DNA of 64,000 bases from Ulota crispa (taxonomy: Eukaryota; Streptophyta; Bryopsida; Orthotrichales; Orthotrichaceae). The translations under genes and the position numbers were made by a program. The stretch covers positions 10,295,219 through 10,359,218 of the forward strand of contig OY987251.1 in NCBI GenBank assembly GCA_963920765.1. Direction: 5' to 3'. The notes under the pieces were generated by a model. It was not told the origin of the DNA and did no database searches. It saw only the letters and a list, made by a program, of their open reading frames with translations. Below, in pieces: positions 10,734-20,815 of this stretch (its first letter is position 1; each line of letters starts with the position of its first letter).

Positions 10734-13700
10734 TCAATGCTTGAAAAATGCATTGAGAAATCCTCCACCGGGAGGAGTATAATGTGGCGGCTGAGCTGCG
10801 GTGCCACCTTGAGGAGCCGAGGGAGCTTGTGGCGCAGGAACCGGTGGTCCGTTGTAATAAGGACCCTGCCAGCCTGGGTATGGAGGTTGACTAAAATTGT
10901 GCGAATGCTGGGAAGATGGTGCTTGGGCAGCGTGAGCCGGTTGAGCTGGAGGTTGTGAATAATAAGGAGGCGGTGGCATTCCAGGTTGGTTTTGGCCAGC
11001 AAAGTAAGGAGGTCGTGCAGGCGCTTGTGCAGCGTAGCTTGGAGCAGAGGTAGGATTGTAGTAGGAAGAATCTTGTGAACCATGAGTAGTGAATGGTGCG
11101 GATGCTCCTACTGAAGGATACGTACGAGAGGGTCTGTTGTCATTGGAAAACGAAAGGCCAGCAATTTGACGTTGCAGGTCATCCATCATTTCACGACATT
11201 GTATGCTCCGAGTCATCACATAGTCGCTACACTGCTGTTTCAGATTCGTGATTGCATCCTGTATAAAAAAGAACACCAATTCATGAAACCAGTTTAAAAC
11301 AAATGCAAATATTTTCCCGCATTCTACAGAGTTGAACGAGGAACAGAAACGACAAAGAAAGAACATAACATAAATGACACCCAAATATGCCTCTAAATAA
11401 GACGAAAGGAGATAGTACCTGCAAGGTGACATAAAATTTCAAGCCCTCGTTGATGTTTTCGCGAATCTCTCTGTACTTCGCAACCGCTGCTTGAACCTGG
11501 TTGAAGGCTTTCTCCTTCTGACTTTTGAATTCTTCCAAGTTGAATGTAGCAGCAAAGGCATCATTGTGCATTTTGATTTGACGAAATAAACGCTCCTGAT
11601 TCTCAATGTTCCGGGAAACTTCTAGCGAAACTAAATCGTATTTACCGAGCTCTTTCTTGAACAGATCTTCGTACGACCCAGACGTAGTCATCAACTTTGG
11701 AAGGATATTATCTTTTCGCTTCATATCTTTAAGCATATCTTCTAATCCAGCTCTTTGAGATGCACATTGTTCAAGCTCTGATAGTCTCTGTCGCAAAGCT
11801 CCTACAATCTGGTCCTCATTCCCATCCAAAGACAGCATTGGTCGTCCCAAAGTAGGCAGCGCGGACTCAATTGGCTTCGCGTCAAGAATGCTCATGAGGG
11901 GCATGTTGTCACGGATTGTGCGCTCAATTCGAGCGTCACTGTCACCTGCCTGTTACATACAAAAAAAAGAGCTCTCAGTAATAGTGTCGAAATTCATAGA
12001 AACTACCAAGACTGGACTAGTTTAGTTAAGGGAAAATTTCATGGATACCCCTGAAGTTTGCAATATTATCATAGATACCCCTGCTTTTTCAGAAATATCA
12101 CAAATACCCTTGGATCAAAAAATTTAGGTGTTTGTTTTGTTGTGCATGCCACTTCCCTTCTTCCTTTGTGTGCACAAATAACAAGAAAGAAGTAGTGTGT
12201 GCACAAAGGAAGAAGGGAAGTGACATGCATAACAAAACAAACACCTACATTTTTTGGTCCAAGGGTATTTGTGATGTTTCTGAAAAAGCAAGGGGTATCT
12301 ACGAAAATATTGCAAACTTCAGGGGTATCCATGAAATAGTTAAAAGAGTTGACCACTCCAAAAAAATCTAACCCTAAAATCATCCAGAGGTAAAACCTTC
12401 ATCACAACACTCGAATTGCTCAGTTCAAAGGGATTACCTGTTTCAGATTGGCAGCAAACCCGTTAGCTCGATCATGCAAAGTCTTCGTGAGTGTACTAGA
12501 CTGCGGACGTGTCCACCGAGTTCCAAATTGTGCCCTAATTTGAGCATCCTCTCTTGCCTCTCTCTCCAATTGCTCCTCGGTTTGCGCCAGCAACTCCTCA
12601 TTCACACGACGCAAGTCTCGCAGCTGCCTCATCTCGGCTTCAAGGCCAGCAGGGCCACCATCCAATTGCACAGCCTCAACATCATCCCGAAGATCTTCCG
12701 AAAGAGAAGCAGTTCCTTCCAACGCACGCAAAGAATCTGGCAAGTCCATCTCTTTGAGCCTCACTCGCATGATCTCGCTCTCTTGCTGCAACTTCTCCGC
12801 TTGCGTCCTAATAACATCATCCACCATTTCTGTATACTTCGAAAGCGCCTTGGCACTCGAATCAGGCACAAGCCCGGCAAACATTTTCTCCTTACTGGCG
12901 TCCAAAACATCTGCCACAGGAGTTGATTTCGCGAGTGCAGCTCCTGTCAATGGCGGAAGACTATCAGGAGAAGGCACACGCATAAGATACACTCGATCAT
13001 TCTCTTTGTTCGCCCGCTCAAGGTTCCGGTTGATATTCAATTCCAATTTCGTGACAACATCCTGCAGAGGTCCTACTGCTGCGCCCTTGGACTGCTTTCG
13101 AGCCTCGGCAATCAACATACTCCCCGCTTTCAACCGTGCAATCTCCTCTGGTATGTTGTCCTTTTCATGCAAATCAAGAGCTGCTCGGTAACACGCTTCC
13201 GCATTGAACTGCGCAGCCTTGAGCTGCACATGCGCGGTCCAGGTTCGGTCCATGTGTTGATTCAAAGGTGGAAGCACCAGAGCCGCATACGCCTCTTCAT
13301 AGAAAGACCCGACCTGCTTGGCCACTTTCGAGCAGAGCGAGGGTTTGTTATCCGCCACAACTTTCTCGAAAAAGCACTCTTGAGCTTGTGCTAACATGAG
13401 CCGTTCCAGCATCCCCGCGCACTCCACGGAAATATCGGACGTAGAATTGTTCCCCGTCCCTGCGGCTTTCATCGAAATGTTATCTCGAAGAAACGCAAAC
13501 ACACCAGCGGCAGCTTGAAACGCGCCGCACGCTTGTTTCAAGCCTGTCGGCGTCGTCCGGTCAGCTGATAAGGCGATCTGCGACTGCACGGCTCCAAGGT
13601 TAAACGCAATCGCGGCTTTCTCGAAATGAATGTTCTGTTGCGTGCCTTTTCTTCCTTGCCGAAACGCGTCGTACCACGTGAAATACAGAGTGTTGATGTG

Positions 13701-13979
13701 CTCCCGCTCACTGGAGATTGGAAACCGCGACTCCATCACTGAGAGCGCACGAAAGTAACGCTGCAACAAGTCGCGCCGCTGCTCCAACGCCTCCGTCGAC
13801 CGCTCCACCTCGCCTCGCATCTTGTTCACATCCTCTATGTCCTCCTCCATGTCCTGCGCATCCCGCTCCGAGTAGTGCTGAATTATGTAATTCCGTAGCG
13901 GCTTCTGCATGTCCACCGCCGTCGTGCGCTTCGCGTGGATCGCCAGCATCACGTTGATCTGCCCTTGCTGGGCCGCCAT
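10734..13979 (-). CDS. ALIX: ALIX / BRO1-domain ESCRT-associated protein
   Basis: Exons 13979-12438, 11949-11419 and 11258-10734 join in phase 0 with GT-AG borders (AAACAG|GTAATC, AACAG|GCAGG, TTGCAG|GTACTA, ATACAG|GATGC) to give 865 residues, close to plant ALIX. Residues about 8-350 form the BRO1 domain (MLAIHAKRT, KPLRNYI, YF.ALSVMESRFP, AFNLGAVQSQ, AGSMLIAEAR). About 360-725 form the coiled-coil V domain. From about 728 to the end is a Pro/Ala/Gln/Tyr-rich tail ending GGFLNAFFKH. Family knowledge: BRO1 binds the ESCRT-III subunit SNF7/VPS32 and the protein acts in multivesicular-body sorting and vacuolar trafficking. Start: ATG 13979 lies just upstream of the BRO1 motif. An upstream in-frame TTG is not needed. 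Intron 1 contains a fold-back MITE. Confidence 0.93.
12030..12336. mobile_element. Mutator-like fold-back MITE, family A, copy 2 (ALIX intron 1)
   Basis: The left end GGGAAAATTTCATGGATACC is mirrored by GGTATCCATGAAA at the right, and the two arms pair over nearly the whole 300 bp. Flanks TTTAGTTAA and AATAGTTAA resemble a 9-bp target duplication. The last few bases of the right terminus are lost. Confidence 0.8.
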
Positions 13980-14388
13980 GGCGCCCAAACCCCCGTACCT
14001 TGCTCAAATTTCGCTCAATTTCAACGATTTCGACACCAAATTGAAGAGAGAAACGAGATGAGCAAGGTGCTCTGATGATGGAATCGATTAAGAAGATAAA
14101 TTGCGCTCGATTGCTCCCCCGCGAGAGCAATACACAGAGTTCGGGAGGCCGACTCCGAGAGAGTTGGCGATGGCCAGGGCGACGAAGTGCAAGGACGACT
14201 TGGCACCCCAAGACCGTGCGGCTTCCTTGAAGGATACCGCAGGTCTTTTGTTTTACGCTATGGGAGCTACCCGGACCTGCCTGTTACCCGGTTCGTCACC
14301 GACCCCTCCTCGTCCACACTGTATGAACTTTGCGACCGGTGGTCGGTCCCGATACGAGTATCGAGTTATTGCAGTGTGAAACGAGCCT
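13980..14388. promoter_or_regulatory. GC-rich 5' flank of ALIX
   Basis: About 400 bp of higher-GC sequence upstream of the ALIX start, without a recognisable exon. It probably holds the 5' untranslated region and promoter. I see no decisive TATA box. It ends at the TTAA element. Confidence 0.4.
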
Positions 14389-14392
14389 TTAA

Positions 14393-14634
14393 CCCTTAAA
14401 CGACCGAACGACCGAAAGGCCTTTGCGACCAATACAATACGGGTATTTTTCTTGTATTTGGAATGGATCCACATCTTTACTACATTTGAGACCAACAAAG
14501 AAGTTGGAGAATAGATCAATGCAATTTTAGTGGGCTACTTGAGATCCCAAAATAGAATTTCTTATTGGTAGCAAACAATAATTATCCATCAGCATGTATA
14601 CTATGCCCTATGGTCATTTAAGGATTAACCCTAA
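14393..14634. mobile_element. piggyBac-like MITE next to the CACTA element
   Basis: TTAA at 14389-14392 and 14635-14638, with ends CCCTTAAACGACC and GGTCATTTAAGGA. In inverse orientation it matches the 5455-5758 and 60102-60327 units (GGATCCACA and TTGTATTTGGAATGG words). Confidence 0.75.
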
Positions 14635-14905
14635 AACAACCAAGCAACCATACACTAGTAGAAAATTCAGCACAAAATCAACAGAATTTCAACCAAAAAC
14701 TGTTGATTTTTTCTGTGAATTTGGTCAAGTTGATTTGGGTACTTTTCTGTTGATTTTCTGTTGATTATTTACAGTTTTCTGTTAATTTGTTGTTGATTTC
14801 TATTACTTATTTTATGTTGTTCAATTCTATTTCTTCTCATTTTTAAATTTTTTTTTCATAGGATTTGTTAATATTTTAAGAAAATGTAAACTTTTTAGGG
14901 GGATG

Positions 14906-15195
14906 GGCAGCTGCCCGAACTTTTTGGGGCAGCTGCCCGAACTTTTTGGGGCAGCTGCCCGAACTTTTTGGGGCAGCTGCCCGAACTTTTTGGGGCAGCT
15001 GCCCGAACTTTTTGGGGCAGCTGCCCGAACTTTTTGGGGCAGCTGCCCGAACTTTTTGGGGCAGCTGCCCGAACTTTTTGGGGCAGCTGCCCGAACTTTT
15101 TGGGGCAGCTACCCGAACTTTTTGGGCAGCTGCCCGAACTTTTTGGGCAGCTGCCCGAACTTTTTGGGCAGCTGCCCAGACTCTTGGGCAGCTGC
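14906..15195. repeat. 22-bp minisatellite with GGGCAGCTGCCC core
   Basis: About 14 units of 21-22 bp, each a perfect palindrome GGGCAGCTGCCC followed by GAACTTTTTG. The first ten units are nearly identical and the last four are shortened and diverging. It is inside the CACTA element. Every frame on both strands is open because the unit has no stop, so the translated repeats here are not protein genes. Confidence 0.95.
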
Positions 15196-15272
15196 CGGTA
15201 GCGGGGTTTGAACCCTCCACCTCTCCTCTCACACTCCACAACCTTAACACATTCTCTAAACCACTAGAGAAT
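15196..15272 (-). other. Possible tRNA-derived (SINE-like) segment
   Basis: On the minus strand the segment carries a B-box-like GGGTTCAAACCC and, about 50 bases upstream, an A-box-like TAGTGGTTTAGAG. It abuts the minisatellite inside the CACTA element. I could not form a convincing full tRNA cloverleaf, so this is at most a tRNA-related fragment. Confidence 0.3.
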
Positions 15273-15789
15273 GTGCAAATGCACATGCATGCATGAGTGT
15301 CTTAATTCTATTTGTACATTAAATGTTCATGTCTTTAGTAATGCAGTAGACTTTGGAGGCTATTTTCGCCCATTAAAGAACTTTTTTTCAGAAAACTTTG
15401 AACAAAGAAAAGTTGGTAAATGTATTTTACTTTCACCTCCAACAATTTTTTTTGGATTTCAATCTTTTTATCAAAAGTTATGAGATAAAATCAGAGAAGG
15501 TGTTCAGAAATTTTAAATAAATTGTTTGTTTCCATCCTTTTGATTTTGTTTATAAATTTTTTTTGGAATTCACAAATCTCATAAGGATTGTTGCAGGCAA
15601 AGGTTGGATTCATTAATAAATATTATTTAGTGTTAGTTTTTTTGTAAAAAGAACCTTATTTTGTTAAAATAGCCTCCATAGTTTGATAGATTCAAATAAC
15701 ATGAAGTCGTGAAAAGTTACGAAATTAAATCCTTGCAATTATAAAATCAAAATTCTATTGACTTTTGAATAGTTTTGGATATTCTGTAA

Positions 15790-16201
15790 GGGCATTAATA
15801 TGTGAACCACACCCTTTGAACTTTTGTACCACACCCTTGGGGTAAATTTTAGATTTCTACCATCAAAAATTTGAGTTTGAGAATTTTGAATTCAAATTTG
15901 GACTTAGAAACCATGGTATTGTCTAAGACCATAAAAAAAGTTGCAATTCAACAACACCCAATGAAAAAGCTTATCTTTTTTTACAAACAAAAGTAAAATT
16001 AACAAATTTCTCCCTAACTACGCATTTTCATTGGGTGTTGTTGAATTGCAACTTTTTTTATGGTTCTAGACAATACCATGGTCTCTAAGTCCAAATCTGA
16101 ATTCAAAATTCTCAAATTCAACTTTTTGATGGTAGAAATCAAAAATTTACCTTGTGGTGTGGTATAGTAATTGGAAGAGTGTGGTACACATATCAATTCC
16201 C
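15790..16201. mobile_element. Fold-back MITE, family B, nested in CACTA
   Basis: Left GGGCATTAATATGTGAACCA and right GTGGTACACATATCAATTCCC are inverted repeats. The arms mirror each other, including the ACCATGGTATTGTCTA segment. The same family as 45974-46378, which has a perfect 9-bp target duplication. Confidence 0.75.
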
Positions 16202-17039
16202 ATCTTTTAAAGCTTATAAAAATATTTTATAAGATTGTTTTTCTTTAATTCATTTGGTTAGTAATAGAAGGAAAATTACTAAAAATACCCTTTAAGTCTT
16301 TCAAAATATCAAGTTTACGCCGAAAATATGTGAAACATAAAAAATAGTCCTAATTTTTTGTAGGAATATCAATTATACTCCTTTTATTTTGGAAAATTAA
16401 TAAAATAACTCTTCTATTTTGAAATGTTAAATATATCCTTGTGTTATTTGAAATGTAAATATCACCTTTGGTTTCTTGTAAGAATTTGCATTAAACTATA
16501 CACTTGGTTATCATGTAACACAAAGATATTTTTGGTACTTTTAATCCTTAAGGGACATTTATGATTTCTTCAAAGAATTGAGGAGCATCATTTATATTTG
16601 TTTGTAAAGAAATTTTGGTATTTAAAACAACAAAATGTTGTACTTTCTATATAAAATTTTGTTGAATTAGTGAAGTTGTGTCCAAAAGTATGTAGATCAA
16701 CAAAAAAATGTTGAGTTTTTTGTTACTATGGTCATGTTTTTACTTGACTTTGAAGGCTGCTAAGTTTAAATCTTACCAAATTGTGAAAAGTAAAGAAAAT
16801 AAAACCAGTCAATGTACACTCAAACTTCTAAAAGATTTTTTTTTTTTGAAAACTTCTTTTATTTTTGAAAACTTCAAAAAAATTTAATGAGGTCCAAAAA
16901 GGTTTTAGAAAGATTTCAAAAACAAACCTAAACTATTGTGAAAGTATTTTTGAAAGTATTTTGATGATTCACAAAAAGATTCCTAAAGGACTCTAATTCA
17001 GTCTAAGAGATTCTATTTCTATAAGTATTTTGAAGTACT

Positions 17040-18180
17040 TTAACAAATTTCATAAAGATTTTAAAAAGACTCTCAAAGATTCCAAAAAGGTTCTTGAAAA
17101 TTCTTAGAGATTTTCAAAGACTTTTTGAATTTCAAAAAAGATTCTCAAAAGATTCCCAAAGATTCTCAAAGATTCTCAATTGTTCTCAAACATTCTCAAA
17201 GATTCCAAAAAACTTGAAAAGATTTCCAAAGATTTCAAATGATTCTCAAAGATTCCTAAAAGATTCTCAAAGATTCTCAAAGATTTCCAAAGATTCTTGA
17301 AGATTCCAAAGAGATTCTCAAAGATTCTCAATGATTCTCAATTGTTCTCAAACATTCTCAAAGAGTCCAAAAAAACTTGAAAAGATTTCCAAAGATTCCA
17401 AAAGATTCTCAAAGATTCCTAAAAGATTCTCAAAGATTCTCAAAGATTCTCAAAGATTCTCAAACATTCTCAAAGATTCCAAAAAAACTTGAAAAGATTC
17501 CCAAAAATTCCAAAAGATTCTCAAAGATTCTCAAAGATTCTCAAAGATTCCTAAAAGATTCTCAAAGATTCTCAATTGTTCTCGAACATTCTCAAAGATT
17601 CCAAAAAAACCTGAAAAGATTTTGAAAGATTCCAAAATATTCTCAAAGATTCCAAAAAGATTCTCAAAGATTCTCAAAGATTCTCAAAGATTCAGAAAGA
17701 TTCTCAAAGATTCTCAAAGATTCTCAATTGTTCTCAAACATTCTCAAAGATTCCAAAAAACTTGAAAAGATTCCCAAAGATTTCCAAAGATTCTCAAAGA
17801 TTCCTAAAAGATTCTCAAAGATTCTCAATTGTTCTCAAACACATTCAAAGATTCCAAAAAAACTTGAAAAGATTCCCAAAGATTTCAAATGATTCTCAAA
17901 GATTCCTGAAAGATTCTCAAAGATTCCTGAAAGATTCTCAAAGATTCTTGAAAGATTCTCAAAGATTCTCAAACATTCTCAAACATTCCAAAAAAACTTG
18001 AAAAGATTCCAAAAGATTTCCAAAGATTCATGAAGATTCCTAAAAGATTCTCAAAGATTCTAAAATCTCAAAATGATTCTTAAATATTCTTAAAAATCCT
18101 GAAAAGATTCTCAATGATTCCCGAAAGATTTTTGAAGATTCTTAAAGATTCACAAAAAATTCCCAAAAGATCTTCAAAAG
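17040..18180. repeat. AAAGATTCTC tandem satellite
   Basis: About 1.1 kb of short tandem words AAAGATTCTC, AAAGATTCC and CAATTGTTCTC arranged in higher-order blocks of about 100-150 bp, each ending CCAAAAAAACTTGAAAAG. It lies inside the CACTA element. The Lys/Asp/Ser/Gln/Arg/Phe-rich frames read from it are artefacts. Confidence 0.9.
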
Positions 18181-18345
18181 ATTCCAAAATTTCTGTTGAT
18201 TTAGACAATGGTGTCCAAATCAACAGAACGTATTTAGTTTTTTACAGAATTCTGTTAAATTAGTGAATTAGCGTGGGCCAGTGCCCAAATCAACAAGAAA
18301 CTGTTGGTTTTCTGTTGTTTTGGAAGGAGTTTTCTACTAGTGATA

Positions 18346-19178
18346 GGACATAGTATGTACAGTATTGTATAACTGGCATTTTCTACTAACAAAAAGTCTT
18401 AATATGGGAGAATTGCTAAGGGTATCTCTACTGGTGGCTCAAACACGCACTCAAAGTGGATGAAAAGTGTTAAGGTCCCTCTCAAAAACCCTCACAAGAC
18501 ACTGTCTTACCATATCTAGCAAGAGTCCTTCAAGACACTATTCATCATTATTGATCTTAAGTATAGTGGACTTTATCCTCTATGTGATTAAATGACTATT
18601 TATGGGGCGTGATGAAGTGTCAGGCCACCTTTTTGATAAGCATGGGTGGAGATCAAGGAGCTCAAGGTCCCTTTGGAAATAGATGAAAATCTTTGAATGT
18701 GCCAAACCGATGATGATGCTCTAAAGATTTAAAGGAAACCTAATACTCTTTTTATAAGTATTTTAGATGACAGCAGCAATAATACCAAAAATCATTTTTT
18801 TGTGATGCAAGATGCATCTTTTTTGATACAACCAATGATTGGCACTTGCTACTCTAGGCATCCAGCATTAAAATTTTATTAGAATTTTTATATATTACAT
18901 AGAATGCAAAGTAAAGATTTCAATAAGTTTTCAAATTGTAAGTATATGATAATATCACATAGAGAGGATATGTGATCTTACAGAGGTTAAGATGTGATAT
19001 AATTAAGCAAAGTAGACATAGTAACGCTGAGTTCTCCTTTTACATCAATAGCATCTAGATCTGCTCTTTGTGATTCATCAAAACCTTCAAAAAATATTTT
19101 ACAAAAGTCGTGGATGGTGTATCCAGTTCTGAATCAGTCGACCTTAGAAAGCTGAGAGAGTGACACAGTGTGCCACGT
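18346..19178. other. Intergenic, no gene seen
   Basis: Degraded repeat sequence. The piece at 18950-19000 with AATATCACAT and GATGTGATAT resembles the arrays near 33540-33720 and 37870-37920. No exon recognised. Confidence 0.4.
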
Positions 19179-19573
19179 AAGGTAGGTGCACTCATAAGCG
19201 TGGAAATAAGGGTTTTGGAGTAGGTAAAACAATTGACTCACTTTGAAAATAATACTATATGTTAGGAAATGCAAACTAAAAATATTGGCATCAATTTCAA
19301 GGTTCCAACTATAAGCATTTCTTCACAAAGATTTTTCGAAGTCCAAAATCAATGAAATTGTAAGAATCATGTGTAAGAGATGCTAATCACAAGGCTTGTG
19401 GTTCTTAAATAGTGAGATGGGTACTCAAAACCTCATGCTAGTCACCCACAATCATCACTTCATCACCCATAACCATCATTAACTCACCCACAACCATTTG
19501 TTTTTTTATTGATTAGCCATGCCACTATCACGTGACGGGATGCTGCTAACGCTTATGGATGCTGTTACCTTAA
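19179..19573. mobile_element. TIR element with AAGGTA ends, copy 2
   Basis: Left AAGGTAGGTGCACTCATAAG and right CTTATGGATGCTGTTACCTT are inverted repeats. The interior matches copies at 2539-2924 and 29427-29868. Confidence 0.7.
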
Positions 19574-20032
19574 ATAAAAACTTAACAATTGAGTTCACGA
19601 ACGTAACTGTATTCTTCCCAAACTCATACATTTATATCAGCAATCTTCCTCTTCTGACCAACCAAAACGATAGAGATCGGCACAATCGCCTCATACTGTA
19701 ACCTTTGCAGTGTAACTTAATTGTGAGTTGTTTTGCATCTCCTTCAAACTTTACAAGGGAACACTGTCAATTTATTTTTATTTTTATTTTTTTTTCAGTT
19801 AAGACATATCAATTTGGATACATTTAGTCAATTACTAGGATGTGTCAATTTGGAATCTATACGTTTTAATATGACTACAACTTCAAACAAAAAATTCGTC
19901 AAAGGACGAGTCACTCATGACGTGAAGATTGTTGCTAGGAGTTTGGTTGAAATTGTGTTTTGGATGTACATGCAAACTCAAATTATTTGCTTCACCTCTA
20001 GCACCAGAAAGATCCACAACGACCAACTTAAA

Positions 20033-20370
20033 AGGTAGGCAATTCTAAAAGCAAGCATGCTCTAAAATTGTGCACCTTCTCAAAGGTACTCTATTTGTAC
20101 ATGTTGATTTTCATAGCCTTTCAATTATGTAAAAGTAATGTACATTTGAGGAGGTGCACCATTTCAGAGCCCTATGGCCTTTTCACCTCAAAATTTCATA
20201 AGTAACTTAATTTCACAAAGTTCTAAAAAAATATGAAACAACTTAGGTTAAATGCCAATTCCTTTTCTCTTTCAAGGGAGGTTTACTAAAAATATTTCAA
20301 GAAGTTTCACCTCCCCAAAATTCAATTTTGGCCCTTTGATGCTCCATTCATGAGTCTACCTTAGTCATGG
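20033..20370. repeat. Dispersed repeat, copy 1 (TCTAAAA/GTGCACC family)
   Basis: Shares about 340 bp of direct similarity with 21653-22000, including TGTACATGTTGATTTTCATA and ATATTTCAAGAAGTT. It carries inverted words GTGCACC...GGTGCAC, so it is probably a MITE pair. Non-coding. It lies downstream of the ADD-gene stop. Confidence 0.6.
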
Positions 20371-20815
20371 TTGTCACATTGGACCGCCCATCCGCTTGCT
20401 TGCTTGCCTATACGCCCAAAGTGGTAAATTGAGCTCGTGGTCTGTCAAAAGTAGGTAACTCACAATTGATTTCAAAAAATGATTTTAAAATGATGAAAAA
20501 AAAACCTACTTTGTACATGCAACTAACACTCATTGTTACCAACATGAAATCAAAACGTGAATCATTTAAATCCATATCACTTAGCAAAAACAAAAATAGT
20601 AATTTGATTCTTCCTTTTGTTAGGTCAAAAACTCTAAAAACAAACTAAAAGAAAGAGAAGAAAAACACATCTATTCATGCTGTCCGTTTTGTGCTACCGC
20701 CTATGCTGTACAATAGCCAAATCTTGCTCAAAGTAACAACCATGACTTTAGTATACGCACTTCCAGGGGTAGTTTTCTTTGGATCAGTGTCTAGTTCTCG
20801 GATACGCCTCGGGAA

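Larger units (their letters stand above)
14653..18342. mobile_element. Non-autonomous CACTA (En/Spm-type) transposon
   Basis: Termini CACTAGTAGAAAA and TTTTCTACTAGTG are inverted repeats, flanked by an exact 3-bp target duplication ATA (14650-14652 and 18343-18345). Subterminal regions on both sides carry repeated ATCAACAGAA / CTGTTGATTT words in both orientations, as expected for transposase binding. The 3.69-kb interior holds a 22-bp palindrome-containing minisatellite, a nested MITE and about 1.1 kb of an AAAGATTCTC satellite. No transposase frame is present, and the open frames are repeat translations. Confidence 0.88.

Noticed and set aside
12069..12383. Frames encoding repeated MDTPEVCNI/TLGPK-like peptides, also at 7044, 25569, 43866, 47414, 59851 and 60907
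   Set aside because: The shared peptide comes from the fold-back MITE arms. Similar DNA at eight loci and in both orientations argues for a transposon, not a protein family.
14876..15296. Several overlapping 77-136 aa open frames on both strands
   Set aside because: They are translations of the 22-bp minisatellite, which lacks stops in every frame. The products are pure peptide repeats.
17094..18001. Three Lys/Asp/Ser/Arg/Phe-repeat open frames
   Set aside because: They arise from the AAAGATTCTC satellite inside the CACTA element and have no start context or unique sequence.
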